From positions 1 to 64,000 of the forward strand of contig UQHF01000007.1 in assembly GCA_900540785.1 (NCBI GenBank): a stretch of DNA of 64,000 bases, written 5' to 3'. Shown here piece after piece: positions 1 to 8,280 of the stretch. Both the position numbers and the translations under genes were made by a program. The notes under the pieces are model-generated. The model did not search any database and had not been told where the DNA came from. It saw only the letters and a program-made list of their open reading frames with translations. Source of the DNA: an uncultured Blautia sp. (GTDB taxonomy: Bacteria; Bacillota; Clostridia; Lachnospirales; Lachnospiraceae). Position 1 is the first letter of the stretch. Each line of letters opens with the position of its first letter.

Positions 1-157
1 AAAATGCTGATAGATACTGTGTTTTAGCGGATAATCAGATTTTTATTGTGTTTTTTGTATAAATAAATTCAGAGAAATAAAAGAGTTTGCAGGTCTTGCC
101 AATTATATAAGGGTACTTACAGATGAAACGTTTCTCCAGGCAATCGGGAATACGCTT

Positions 158-820
158 GTGTTTGTAATTACCACTGTGCCTGTCAGCATTGTGATAGGTC
201 TTGCACTGGCGCTTCTTGCAAAAAAGAGAAGAAAAGCTTCTTCCATTTATGAAGCAATGTATGCGCTTTCTATGGCAATATCTGTTTCTGTAGTAGCTAT
301 GATTTTCCAGTTTGCATTTAATCCTTCTATGGGAATCATCAATAAGGTTACAGGTCTGGATATTTCCTGGCTTACAGATCCCAAAACAGCGCTGAAAGCG
401 ATTATATTGATTCAGATATGGGCGAATGTGGGATATAATTTTATTTTTCTTTTATCTGCATTGAGAGGAATGAGCGAAGAAATTATAGAGAGCGCAAAAG
501 TGGACGGAGCTACGGGAATCCGCTTACTGACGAAGATTATACTTCCCATGATTTCACCAACGCTTTTGTTCCTTCTTATGAAGGACATCGCATATGCAAT
601 GACAACATGTAGTTTTACTTTGATTCTTACATATCCGGTATTCCACAACGGAGGACCAAACGGAACAACAGAGATGATCATGTCATATGTGTATGGAAAA
701 GGAATCGCAGGAACGAACTATAATGCGGCATTTGCAGCGACGACAGTAGGGTTTGTCCTTGCGGCTGTCATGATGATTTTAAGCCTGATACTGGAAAAAA
801 GGAAGGTGAATTATCAATGA
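158..820 (+). CDS. CUT1 sugar ABC transporter permease (MalF/UgpA type), 5'-truncated
   Basis: Membrane permease of a carbohydrate ABC importer. Hydrophobic segments alternate with short loops, and the EAA loop that docks the ATPase is visible (ESAKVDGATGIRLL, about residues 106-119). The family is normally about 290 residues; only 220 follow the GTG at 158. The same frame stays open and family-like upstream to about position 68 (FREIKEF, LANYI, DETFLQAIGNTL) but hits a stop at 32-34 with no start codon between. The first transmembrane helix is therefore missing or in another frame. It overlaps the next permease by ATGA. I read it as a 5'-damaged gene or a rearranged or misassembled edge; family assignment is firm, integrity is not. 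Confidence 0.75.
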   Translation: MFVITTVPVSIVIGLALALLAKKRRKASSIYEAMYALSMAISVSVVAMIFQFAFNPSMGIINKVTGLDISWLTDPKTALKAIILIQIWANVGYNFIFLLSALRGMSEEIIESAKVDGATGIRLLTKIILPMISPTLLFLLMKDIAYAMTTCSFTLILTYPVFHNGGPNGTTEMIMSYVYGKGIAGTNYNAAFAATTVGFVLAAVMMILSLILEKRKVNYQ

Positions 821-1668
821 GAAAGGAACAAATGATAAGCAGCAGAAAAATTAGAAATGTACTTTTTCAGGCGTTGTGCATCGGATTGGGCATAATTTTA
901 ATGTTCCCTGTTATTTACGCGGTAATTATTTCATTTACGCCGCAAGATGAGATTCTGACAAGAGAATTAAGACTTCTTCCAAGTGTATTTGGATATATAG
1001 AAAACTATAAAATTGTATTCGAAAAAACCAATATTTTCAGATTTATGGCAAACTCTTTTATTGTGGCGTTTGTTTCCAGTGTGGTACGTATTGTTGTAGC
1101 CAGTCTGGCATCATTTTCTTTTGCATTTTTTGAATACAGAGGGAAAAAAGTGCTGTTTGCACTTGTAGTAGGCAGCATGATCATTCCGGCAGACGTCCTG
1201 GTTGTTCAGAATTATTTTACGACTGCAGAGCTGGGGCTTGTAAATACGTATCTGGGAATGATGATCGTGTTTTTTATTTCCGGAATGAATATTTTTATTC
1301 TTCGCCAGAATTTTCTGTCTTATTCCAAAAGCATTTGGGAGGCAGCAAGAGTGGACGGTTGTTCGAATTTTAAGTTTTACTCCAGGATTTTAATGCCAAG
1401 CTGTGCTTCGCCGATTATGACGGTTTTTATTTCATCTTTTGTGGGCACATGGAATACATACCTCTGGCCTTTGCTTGTGACAAATGTAGATGAAATGCGA
1501 ACAGCGCAGGTGGCGGTAACTATGCTGAATATTAATGAGGGAAGCAGCTATGGTCCGGGAACAGTAATGGCGGCTGCGACAGTTATCCTGATTCCTTCCG
1601 TGCTGGTATTTTTGATTTTCCAGAAAAAGATTGTAGGGGGAATGACAGCGGGAGCTGTAAAGGGTTAA
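817..1668 (+). CDS. CUT1 sugar ABC transporter permease (MalG/UgpE type)
   Basis: Second inner-membrane permease of the same importer, 283 residues, the normal length for MalG-like proteins. About six membrane segments are visible, starting at residues 15-40, and the EAA loop reads SIWEAARVDGCSNFKFY near residue 170. Its ATG lies inside the stop of the previous permease (ATGA), implying translational coupling. The solute-binding lipoprotein gene follows after 25 bases. No ATP-binding subunit is present here; CUT1 systems of Lachnospiraceae commonly share one MsmK-like ATPase encoded elsewhere (established for the family, not shown here). Confidence 0.9.
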   Translation: MRKEQMISSRKIRNVLFQALCIGLGIILMFPVIYAVIISFTPQDEILTRELRLLPSVFGYIENYKIVFEKTNIFRFMANSFIVAFVSSVVRIVVASLASFSFAFFEYRGKKVLFALVVGSMIIPADVLVVQNYFTTAELGLVNTYLGMMIVFFISGMNIFILRQNFLSYSKSIWEAARVDGCSNFKFYSRILMPSCASPIMTVFISSFVGTWNTYLWPLLVTNVDEMRTAQVAVTMLNINEGSSYGPGTVMAAATVILIPSVLVFLIFQKKIVGGMTAGAVKG

Positions 1669-1693
1669 ATATATTTTCAGGAGGATTAAGATC

Positions 1694-3055
1694 ATGATGA
1701 AAAAAACACTGATGAGAGGTCTGTCTTTGCTTCTTTGCGGAACAATGATGATGGGAATGACCGCATGTGGAAAAAAAGAAGAGTCTGGAGCAAAGAAAAA
1801 GGATGGAGATGCAACGGAGGTAGTATTCTGGCACAGCTATTCCGGCGCAACAGAAGAGGCTTTAAAATCTATTATTGACGGTTACAATGAAGGAAGAGGA
1901 AAAGAGAAAAATATTCATGTAGAACTTGTATATCAGGGATATGAAGGGACGGATAAAGTAACGCTTGCATATCAGACAAAGGATTACGATAATGCGCCGG
2001 ATATTAATGTAGGTCTTACATCTACCATTCCTTCTGTAATGGAAATGGGATGGAGTGTGAGCGCGGAGGAGCTTATGGAAAAAGAGGGCTCTGAGGTAAC
2101 GAAAGATACCTTTTATGAGCAGCTTCAGAGAGCCTGCACATTCCAGGACGAAATGGTGGCAATCCCGTTTTCCAATTCCATTCCGCTTCTGTATTATAAT
2201 GTAGATATGCTGAAAGAAGCCGGTTATACAGAGCCTCCGAAAACAATGGATGAGCTGACAGAATATGTGAAAGCTCTTACAGTAAAAGAAGGCGATGAGG
2301 TAAAACGCTATGGTCTGAATATGCAGGTAAAGAGATACCAGTTAATGCAGTTTTGCGTAAGTCAGAATGAAAACAGCTTTTTCGGGGATAAAGAAGGCGG
2401 ACGTACAGATATTATGGAGAAAATTACTGCAGGTGAAGACGGAACCATGCAGGCTTTCCTGGAAAAACTGCAGGCGCTTCTGGAAACAGGCGGATATAAG
2501 TATGTAGAAGATAATATTAACGAAGAATTTGCGCAGGGATTATCTGCGATGGTAATTATGTCATCTTCACGTCTTGGAACAATGGACGGATTGATGAAAG
2601 ACAAATATATGACTGCCTTTCTTCCAAAAGTAAATGAAGAAGATACAAACGGTGCAGCAGTAGGCGGAAGTTGTCTGAATATTTTTGACAGAGGAGATGA
2701 AGAAAGACTGGAGGCTGCATGGGATGTGGTACAGTATTGTGTATCTCCTGAAAGCCAGTATACATTTTCTACTGCATCAGGATATATACCGGTAAATGTA
2801 GAATGTGAAAATATGGAAGAGATGAAGAAATATTACGAAGAAAATCCTCAGTATAAGGTTGCTCTGGATCAGATGAAGGCATCAAATCCATTAGCGCAGG
2901 AGTCTTTTGATCCTACTTATAATGAAATTAACGGAATTATCACAGAAGCGATGCTGGAGTTCTGTCAGGGAAATAAAAATATAGAAGAAACAGTAGACAG
3001 TATTGTAGAACAGTGTAATGCATCTCTTGATGAATATCATGCGGCAAATGGCTGA
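1694..3055 (+). CDS. extracellular sugar-binding lipoprotein (SBP family 1)
   Basis: Solute-binding protein that captures a carbohydrate outside the membrane for the two upstream permeases. The N-terminus is a lipoprotein signal: positive start, hydrophobic core, then the lipobox MTAC with Cys25 as the lipidation site, followed by a charged KK-rich linker. The mature part begins EVVFWHSYSGATEEAL, typical of UgpB/MalE-like proteins, and the 453-residue length fits. AGGAGG lies just upstream of ATGATG. The ligand cannot be read from sequence; the downstream pentose-phosphate epimerases suggest a sugar or sugar-containing conjugate. Confidence 0.9.
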   Translation: MMKKTLMRGLSLLLCGTMMMGMTACGKKEESGAKKKDGDATEVVFWHSYSGATEEALKSIIDGYNEGRGKEKNIHVELVYQGYEGTDKVTLAYQTKDYDNAPDINVGLTSTIPSVMEMGWSVSAEELMEKEGSEVTKDTFYEQLQRACTFQDEMVAIPFSNSIPLLYYNVDMLKEAGYTEPPKTMDELTEYVKALTVKEGDEVKRYGLNMQVKRYQLMQFCVSQNENSFFGDKEGGRTDIMEKITAGEDGTMQAFLEKLQALLETGGYKYVEDNINEEFAQGLSAMVIMSSSRLGTMDGLMKDKYMTAFLPKVNEEDTNGAAVGGSCLNIFDRGDEERLEAAWDVVQYCVSPESQYTFSTASGYIPVNVECENMEEMKKYYEENPQYKVALDQMKASNPLAQESFDPTYNEINGIITEAMLEFCQGNKNIEETVDSIVEQCNASLDEYHAANG

Positions 3056-3068
3056 TAAATAAATTGTG

Positions 3069-3112
3069 CAGCGTACTTGAACACAGAACGTGTTTGGGTG
3101 CGCTGTCATTTT
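3069..3112 (+). terminator. imperfect hairpin between binding protein and HAD gene
   Basis: The arms CAGCG and CGCTG enclose an inner AACAC/GTGTT pairing, and TCATTTT follows. It lies in the only sizeable gap of this operon, just after the binding-protein gene. It may act as a partial terminator or 3' stabiliser that raises binding-protein mRNA over the catabolic genes. The T-run is weak. Confidence 0.45.
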
Positions 3113-3141
3113 AAAAGAAAGAATTTGAGAGGAGAGAAAAA

Positions 3142-3966
3142 ATGGAAAAGCATACGATACATATGGTAGTAACAGATTTGGATGATACGCTTCTGTCCAG
3201 GACAAAAGAAATCAGTGAAGAAGCGGTCCGTCTCATTGAGGAGCTGAAAAAAAGAAATGTACGGTTTACTTTTATTACAGGAAGACCGCCTTATGCAGTA
3301 AAAAGATTTGCGGAGAAGGTAAATATTACAGCGCCGATCGTAGCCTGTAATGGAGCAATGATCGTAAATGCAGAAACAGAAGAAATTATTGAAAAGTCCC
3401 CTCTGCCGCTGAAGCCGCTGGAAGAAATTTTAAAACAGGCAAAAGAACAGGGGCATACCATTCTGATCCTTGCAGGAAATATAGAATATACACTGAGAGA
3501 GACATCGTGGACAAGGAAACGAAAGGAAGATGGCAGAGAACTGCCGATAGCAGAGCTGGAGAAGCTGTTATTGCGTGAGGATATTTATAAAGTAAATATC
3601 ATGGAAGAAACCGGTCAGAGCCCGTTTTCTGATTTCATTCCCCGGATTGAGGAAAAGAGAAATGAGTATTCTGTTGCACTGTATGGAACTTCCGGCTGTG
3701 AGATTGTGGCAAAAAATATAAACAAGGAAACAGGTCTCAGGAAGCTGTGCAGACTTTGCGGGACAGAGCCGGAGTATGTGCTTGCAGTAGGAGACAATGA
3801 AAATGATCTGGAGATGATAAGAGCGGCAGGAATCGGAGCCGCTGTGGCAAATGCTTCAGCAGCAGTAAAGCGGGCGGCTGATTATGTATGTGACAGAGGA
3901 TATACAGATGGAGTAACAGAAGTTATCTCTAAATTTGTTATGGGAGAGGAAGGTGGAGAAAGATGA
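3142..3966 (+). CDS. Cof-type HAD superfamily hydrolase
   Basis: Predicted cytoplasmic Mg-dependent phosphatase of the Cof/YidA type, acting on sugar phosphates or related small phosphates. Motif I is TDLDDTLL with the nucleophile/acid pair Asp12 and Asp14. Motif II is the ITGRPP segment. Motif IV is GDNENDLEMI near residue 215, followed by the family signature AAVANA. Length (274) is normal. It is preceded by GAGAGGAG and overlaps the next gene by ATGA, so it belongs to the transport and catabolism operon. The substrate is unknown; a phosphorylated intermediate of the imported compound is plausible. Confidence 0.85.
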   Translation: MEKHTIHMVVTDLDDTLLSRTKEISEEAVRLIEELKKRNVRFTFITGRPPYAVKRFAEKVNITAPIVACNGAMIVNAETEEIIEKSPLPLKPLEEILKQAKEQGHTILILAGNIEYTLRETSWTRKRKEDGRELPIAELEKLLLREDIYKVNIMEETGQSPFSDFIPRIEEKRNEYSVALYGTSGCEIVAKNINKETGLRKLCRLCGTEPEYVLAVGDNENDLEMIRAAGIGAAVANASAAVKRAADYVCDRGYTDGVTEVISKFVMGEEGGER

Positions 3967-4847
3967 AATTATCTACTTCAACCAATATATTTTTTGAGCG
4001 AAGGTTTGAAGATTTGGTTCCAATGAAAAAGTGTCTGGAAATGTGTGAAAAGAACGGATATAAATATCTGGATTTTGGATTTGCAGAGCTGGCGCTTGTC
4101 TCGGAGAGATTTAAAGGAGAACAGTGGAAAGACGAACTGAATGAATATAAAACAATAGCAGAAAAGGCGGGAATCTCTTTTGTGCAGGCTCATGCCACAA
4201 TATTTGATTTTTGCAATCTCGGAGCAGATTATGAAGAAAAAAGGCTGCTTTTTGAGAGAAGTATTACAGGGGCGAAGCTTTTGGGAGCATCCTGGATCGT
4301 AGTGCACCCTTCTACAAAAATACGAGATGGAAAGATGGCTCCGGAGACGCATGAAGAAAATGTAGAGTTTTTCAGAAAATATGCAGCTTTTGCCAAAGAG
4401 TTGGGAATCGGTCTTGCCATTGAAAATATGTGGGGAGAAAAAATTGCGGGAGTTTCCCATTATGCAGTTCAGCCGGAAGAGGTACTGCGTCTGATAGAGG
4501 ATATTCAATGTGATAATGTGAAAGTGTGCTGGGACGTGGAGCATGGAAGTATCGAAAAAATTAATCAGCCGGAAGCTCTTTGTATGTTGAAAAAGCACAT
4601 TGTTGCTACACATATTTCAGATGAGGCAGGTGTGGATCAGATACATATTCTTCCATATTTCGGCAAGATAGACTGGGAGAAGCTTTTAAAGGCTTTTGCA
4701 GACATTGGATATAATGGGATTTTTAATTTTGAGATTCAGCACTATCTTCCGGGAGTGCCGGAAGAATTAATCTTACCTGCTATGAAATTTTCCCGCGAGG
4801 TAGGAACGTATCTTGTAAAGCGACTGGAAGAGATGAAAAAATCATAA
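3963..4847 (+). CDS. sugar phosphate isomerase/epimerase, TIM barrel (AP endonuclease 2 fold)
   Basis: A cytoplasmic TIM-barrel enzyme of the xylose-isomerase-like family, 294 residues. Visible features are the VHPST strand, a probable metal-ligand Glu in AIENMWG, Asp and His in WDVEHG, His in ATHISDE and a last Glu in NFEIQH. These match the Glu-Asp-His-Glu metal site of ketose 3-epimerases. Its neighbour downstream is an AraD-type 4-epimerase. By analogy with UlaE/UlaF it could act as an L-xylulose-5-phosphate 3-epimerase; that is inference, as the family also includes free-sugar epimerases and inosose-processing enzymes. ATGA overlap with the HAD gene. Confidence 0.8.
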   Translation: MKLSTSTNIFFERRFEDLVPMKKCLEMCEKNGYKYLDFGFAELALVSERFKGEQWKDELNEYKTIAEKAGISFVQAHATIFDFCNLGADYEEKRLLFERSITGAKLLGASWIVVHPSTKIRDGKMAPETHEENVEFFRKYAAFAKELGIGLAIENMWGEKIAGVSHYAVQPEEVLRLIEDIQCDNVKVCWDVEHGSIEKINQPEALCMLKKHIVATHISDEAGVDQIHILPYFGKIDWEKLLKAFADIGYNGIFNFEIQHYLPGVPEELILPAMKFSREVGTYLVKRLEEMKKS

Positions 4848-4860
4848 AAGGGAGAAAAAT

Positions 4861-5883
4861 GTGGATAAAAAAGAAATAAAAAAATTGCCTAAAATTGAGC
4901 TGCATTGTCATCTGGACGGTTCTGTAAGTTACTGCGCTCTGCAGAATGACGTGCTCGATAACGAATTGTTGAGCAGAGAAATGCTGCAGGCTCCTGTGCC
5001 GTGCAGAAGTCTGAAAGAATATTTGCAGTGTTTTGATGTTGTGCTGCCTTTTTTGCAGACGGAGGAGGCATTAGAAAAGGCTGCTTTTGATGTAATTCGG
5101 CAGGCGGCGGAAGAAAATGTAATTTACATAGAAGTGAGATTTTCACCTGGGCTGCATTGCGAAAGAGGTCTTTCTTATTCACAGGTGTGCAGGGCAGTTC
5201 TGAAAGGACTGGAAAAAGGAGAAGAGAGGTTCGGAGTAAAAAGCAGCGCAATACTCTGTATGATGAGAGGAAAAGATCCGGAATATAATAATAAAATTTT
5301 GGATACGGCGCAGGAATTTTTGGGATATGGGGTTGCGGGGGCTGACCTGGCAGGAAATGAAGCGGCTTACCCTCCTCAAATATATCAGAAATTTTTTAAG
5401 AGAGCAGAAAGCCTGCATATTCCGTTTACCATACACGCCGGAGAATGTGGAAGCGCAGAGAATGTAAAAACAGCGATTGAAATGGGAGCGAAACGGATCG
5501 GACATGGTGTGGCAATTGCGGAAAATGAAGAAATAAAAGAAATGTGCAAGAAATATAAAATATGTCTGGAAATGTGTCCGGTAAGTAATCTTCAGACAGG
5601 AGCAGTGAAACATATTTCTCAGTATCCTTTCTGGCGATTGTATCAGGAAGGGTTATGTGTCACCCTGCATACAGACAACAGAACGGTTTCCGGTACAAGT
5701 CTTACAAAGGAGTGGACCGTATTAACAGAGCAGTTTTCTCATATTGACAGAAATGTGATTCTGTCAGCAAATCTGGCTGCTGCAGAAGCGGCTTTTCTGC
5801 CTGAGAGGGAAAAGAAATTTCTGACAGAAGAAATAAAAAAATCAAAAGATATGTTGGAAAAAGAGTCCGTACAAGTGTTATAA
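4861..5883 (+). CDS. add: adenosine deaminase (Add family)
   Basis: Zinc amidohydrolase converting (deoxy)adenosine, or a related aminopurine nucleoside, to the inosine form. The N-terminal metal motif is HCHLDGS (His15, His17). HAGECG (near residue 191), the GHG strand (near 214) and HTDN (near 270, where the family usually has NTDD) complete the active site. Length (340) is normal. The start is GTG with GGGAG upstream; an overlapping ATG two bases earlier leads to a stop within a few codons. Its place inside a sugar ABC operon with two epimerases is unusual and may mean the imported compound is a nucleoside. The HTDN variant leaves open a different deaminase substrate. Confidence 0.85.
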   Translation: MDKKEIKKLPKIELHCHLDGSVSYCALQNDVLDNELLSREMLQAPVPCRSLKEYLQCFDVVLPFLQTEEALEKAAFDVIRQAAEENVIYIEVRFSPGLHCERGLSYSQVCRAVLKGLEKGEERFGVKSSAILCMMRGKDPEYNNKILDTAQEFLGYGVAGADLAGNEAAYPPQIYQKFFKRAESLHIPFTIHAGECGSAENVKTAIEMGAKRIGHGVAIAENEEIKEMCKKYKICLEMCPVSNLQTGAVKHISQYPFWRLYQEGLCVTLHTDNRTVSGTSLTKEWTVLTEQFSHIDRNVILSANLAAAEAAFLPEREKKFLTEEIKKSKDMLEKESVQVL

Positions 5884-5922
5884 TGTACGTATAAGTACAC
5901 ATATGAAAGAGAGGGAGAAAAT

Positions 5923-6618
5923 ATGCTTGAGAAATTAAAAGAAGAGGTTTACAGGGCGAATATGGATTTGCCGAAATACGGTCTTGTCACATTTACCTGG
6001 GGAAATGTAAGTGGAATTGACCGGGAAAGCGGACTTTTTGTGATTAAGCCAAGCGGTGTGGATTACGATAAACTGACACCGGAAAGTATGGTTGTGGTAG
6101 ATCTTGACGGAAATCGTGTAGAAGGTAAATACAATCCTTCTTCTGACACTCCTACACATGTAGAGTTATATCGTGCATTTCCGGAAATTGGCGGAATTGT
6201 ACATACCCATTCTTCCTGGGCAACAAGCTGGGCGCAGGCAGGACGTTCTATTCCGTGCTACGGAACGACTCATGCGGATTATATTTACGGGGAAGTTCCA
6301 TGTGTACGTAATCTTACAAAAGAAGAGATTGACGAGGCATATGAAAAGAATACAGGAGTTCTTATCGCGGAGTATTTTAAGAACAGAGATTACAATGCAG
6401 TTCCGGCGGTTCTCTGCAAAAATCACGGACCGTTTACCTGGGGAAAAGATGCACATGAGGCGGTACACAATGCGGTTGTACTGGAAGAAGTGGCAAAGAT
6501 GGCGTCCCGCTGTGAAATGATCAACCCTGATGTAAAACCGGCTCCGCAGGAGCTTCAGGATAAGCACTATTACAGAAAACATGGCGCGAACGCATATTAC
6601 GGACAGGATAATAAATAA
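5923..6618 (+). CDS. araD: L-ribulose-5-phosphate 4-epimerase (AraD/UlaF type)
   Basis: Zinc enzyme interconverting L-ribulose-5-phosphate and D-xylulose-5-phosphate, the entry to the pentose phosphate pathway. The 231-residue protein follows E. coli AraD closely as I recall it: TWGNVSG phosphate loop, KPSGVDYD, SSDTPTH, the zinc histidines in HTHSSWATSWAQAG (near 94-96) and in NHGPFTWG (near 168), the THADYIYG catalytic region, and the C-terminal KHYYRKHGA. AraD is thus preferred over fuculose aldolase. It ends the operon, before a clear terminator. No kinase or isomerase for arabinose is in view, so the upstream steps are unresolved. Confidence 0.9.
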   Translation: MLEKLKEEVYRANMDLPKYGLVTFTWGNVSGIDRESGLFVIKPSGVDYDKLTPESMVVVDLDGNRVEGKYNPSSDTPTHVELYRAFPEIGGIVHTHSSWATSWAQAGRSIPCYGTTHADYIYGEVPCVRNLTKEEIDEAYEKNTGVLIAEYFKNRDYNAVPAVLCKNHGPFTWGKDAHEAVHNAVVLEEVAKMASRCEMINPDVKPAPQELQDKHYYRKHGANAYYGQDNK

Positions 6619-6625
6619 CAGGATA

Positions 6626-6663
6626 ACTGCCAGCTTCGAAAAGGAGGCTGGCAGTGGTTTTGT
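6626..6663 (+). terminator. Rho-independent terminator after araD operon
   Basis: A nine-base-pair stem (ACTGCCAGC with GCTGGCAGT) with a 12-base loop, followed by GGTTTTGTT. It lies 8 bases after the araD stop and faces the convergent ATPase gene, so it may serve the plus-strand operon. Confidence 0.75.
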
Positions 6664-7637
6664 TAAGTCCAGATAATTAAGTTCATGAGTTTTTTAACAG
6701 CATTTAATACTTTTGAAGAGGTATATATTGGAGGAAGACGTTTTTTTGAATAACGCCAAATAGGGTTCGAACTTGTTTGGTTAATCAGTAATCTGGTGAA
6801 ATATTGCTCCCAACTTATAAATTCTTTGCTGTCTATATAATCTGTAGGATTTTCTAAAATAGTCAGTGCATTTGTTTGAGGTACTATGTTCGCAGAAAGC
6901 AAAAGCCATTCAAATGACTCCGGAGCATAAAGAATACACGTGTTTTGTGAAAGCATATATTCATACACTTCTTTTATTTCTGAACCAAATGCAGCCCCGT
7001 CAACAATAATTAATTTTTTTCCGGGAATAGAGTTGTTATTATACAGGGCTGTTATTATATTTGATTTTCCATTGGCTGAAATGCAGGGAATATTCTTTTG
7101 TTTTGCCAGTTCAGAAAAAAAATCATATCCAGAGTTAGAATCTTCTGTAATGATACAAGATGGACTGATGGGAGAAAATTCTGAAACTTCACCATACAGG
7201 TGATATATTTCATTATAAACTTTTCGGGGATTATGAAATTTTCCTGATTTGCGAAATCCGTAAATTTCGTTTATGCTGTATGGAAGCATAGGCAGTTTTT
7301 CTCGTGTGGCAATAACAAAATAGTTATCTGAATTTTTTACAACATTTGCAAATTTTCTCGAGGGAAGAAAACGATTTCCTTCATCAATAAAAAGAATGCT
7401 TTTTTCTGATTCTTTTATCTGGCGTTCCCAATCTTCGCTATCAATAGTTTTGCAGTCACAGTCACAGGAAAGAAAAATGCCGCTGTCGGAACCGTATTTT
7501 CTGTATTCTCGAATAAGATCAATTAGTACGGTTTTACCGGAACCGCTGTCGCCTGTGAGGAGTGTCAAGTTGCGCTGAACGGTAAGGTCATACTTTATCT
7601 TTTTAGTTTCAACAATTATTCTGTGTGAGCCCTTCAT
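6663..7637 (-). CDS. P-loop ATPase with a C-terminal TOPRIM-like half, partner of DUF4869
   Basis: Function not known. Residues 24-36 form an NTP-binding strand and Walker A (GDSGSGKT). Residues 81-86 form Walker B (ILFIDE), followed by an arginine-bearing strand (FVIATRE) like a sensor region. From about residue 160 the pattern changes: CIITEDSNSGYDFF, a strand CISANGKSN, and LIIVDGAAFGSEI. That is the strand order and acidic spacing of a TOPRIM domain, with Glu165 and Asp213 but without the second Asp of DxD. ATPase plus TOPRIM recalls OLD-type nucleases, but 324 residues is short. It starts 5 bases after the DUF4869 stop with AGGAG in place. TOPRIM similarity is my inference. Confidence 0.7.
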   Translation of the reverse strand: MKGSHRIIVETKKIKYDLTVQRNLTLLTGDSGSGKTVLIDLIREYRKYGSDSGIFLSCDCDCKTIDSEDWERQIKESEKSILFIDEGNRFLPSRKFANVVKNSDNYFVIATREKLPMLPYSINEIYGFRKSGKFHNPRKVYNEIYHLYGEVSEFSPISPSCIITEDSNSGYDFFSELAKQKNIPCISANGKSNIITALYNNNSIPGKKLIIVDGAAFGSEIKEVYEYMLSQNTCILYAPESFEWLLLSANIVPQTNALTILENPTDYIDSKEFISWEQYFTRLLINQTSSNPIWRYSKKRLPPIYTSSKVLNAVKKLMNLIIWT

Positions 7638-7642
7638 ATTTA

Positions 7643-8101
7643 TTACTCCTGATTCATTTCTCTTAAATATTTACTTGCAATGGGAATCAACTCTTGCATG
7701 GAATGTACAATTTCGCTTCCGTTTTTTATTCTTATATCAAAGTGTGCGTCCTTTCCAAAACTCATCAAATGACGGAGGTTAATGGTTATATCAAAATGTT
7801 TTCCGATTTCCAGAAGCCATTTGGCACAATTATCTCCGCAAGTGGAAGCATTAAAAATTTTATCCGGTTCATTTAGTATGAGTAAAAGTGTTTTTACACC
7901 GCCGGACAGGCGTTCTGGAGGGATTTGCCCTAAAACAGGACTTTTTATACATTCGCTGCTTAAAACTTCTGAATCATCTACATCTTTAATGATTTCTTTT
8001 GCCAGTTCGGAATCAAACCATTCCGGTTCGTAAGTGTTTTTAAAATAGATATTTGTATTGTAGATACTCTCTGGGACATCTCCGTAAATAATGCTTAACA
8101 T
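7643..8101 (-). CDS. DUF4869 domain protein
   Basis: A 152-residue cytoplasmic protein I recognise as DUF4869, a family of unknown function common in Clostridia. Characteristic stretches are MLSIIYGD, KDVDDSEVL, SPVLGQIPPERLSGGVK, FNASTCGDNCAKW and INLRHLMSF. There is no signal peptide or membrane segment. I set the start at the ATG at 8101 (MLSIIYGD), because GGAGGTG lies 4 bases upstream; a longer TTG start would include that ribosome binding site. It is the first gene of a minus-strand pair with the P-loop ATPase, and this pairing is the only functional clue. Confidence 0.8.
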   Translation of the reverse strand: MLSIIYGDVPESIYNTNIYFKNTYEPEWFDSELAKEIIKDVDDSEVLSSECIKSPVLGQIPPERLSGGVKTLLLILNEPDKIFNASTCGDNCAKWLLEIGKHFDITINLRHLMSFGKDAHFDIRIKNGSEIVHSMQELIPIASKYLREMNQE

Positions 8102-8135
8102 AAAACACCTCCGCAATAATATTATCCATATCTTT

Positions 8136-8144
8136 ATTATAACA
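8136..8144 (-). promoter_or_regulatory. extended -10 promoter for DUF4869-ATPase pair
   Basis: On the minus strand TGT precedes a perfect TATAAT (8141 to 8136), an extended -10 element. It ends 34 bases before the DUF4869 start. No good -35 is seen at normal spacing, which extended -10 promoters can tolerate. Confidence 0.5.
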
Positions 8145-8205
8145 GAAAATATAGTTGTGAAAAGATGAAGTTATTAGATTTCCCTTGCCATCTTCTCTGA
8201 AAAAC

Positions 8206-8234
8206 TTTACAATAGGAAAAAGAAACTGTAGAAA
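8206..8234 (+). promoter_or_regulatory. possible sigma-A promoter for cvfB
   Basis: TTTACA (8206-8211), a 17-base spacer and TAGAAA (8229-8234) lie 46 bases before the cvfB start. The -35 is good and the -10 poor, so this is a modest candidate. Confidence 0.35.
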
Positions 8235-8280
8235 AACAGCATTCCCTGCGGGGTTAAGGATAAAATAAGAGGAGATTTTC

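Noticed and set aside
3978..4613. 211-codon open frame on the minus strand
   Set aside because: Lies wholly antisense to the TIM-barrel epimerase, with no ribosome site and Phe/Cys/His-rich, family-less translation.
5860..5890. Internal promoter for araD
   Set aside because: TATAAT is present near the deaminase stop, but the nearest -35-like TTGGAA is 19 bases away; too weak to list.
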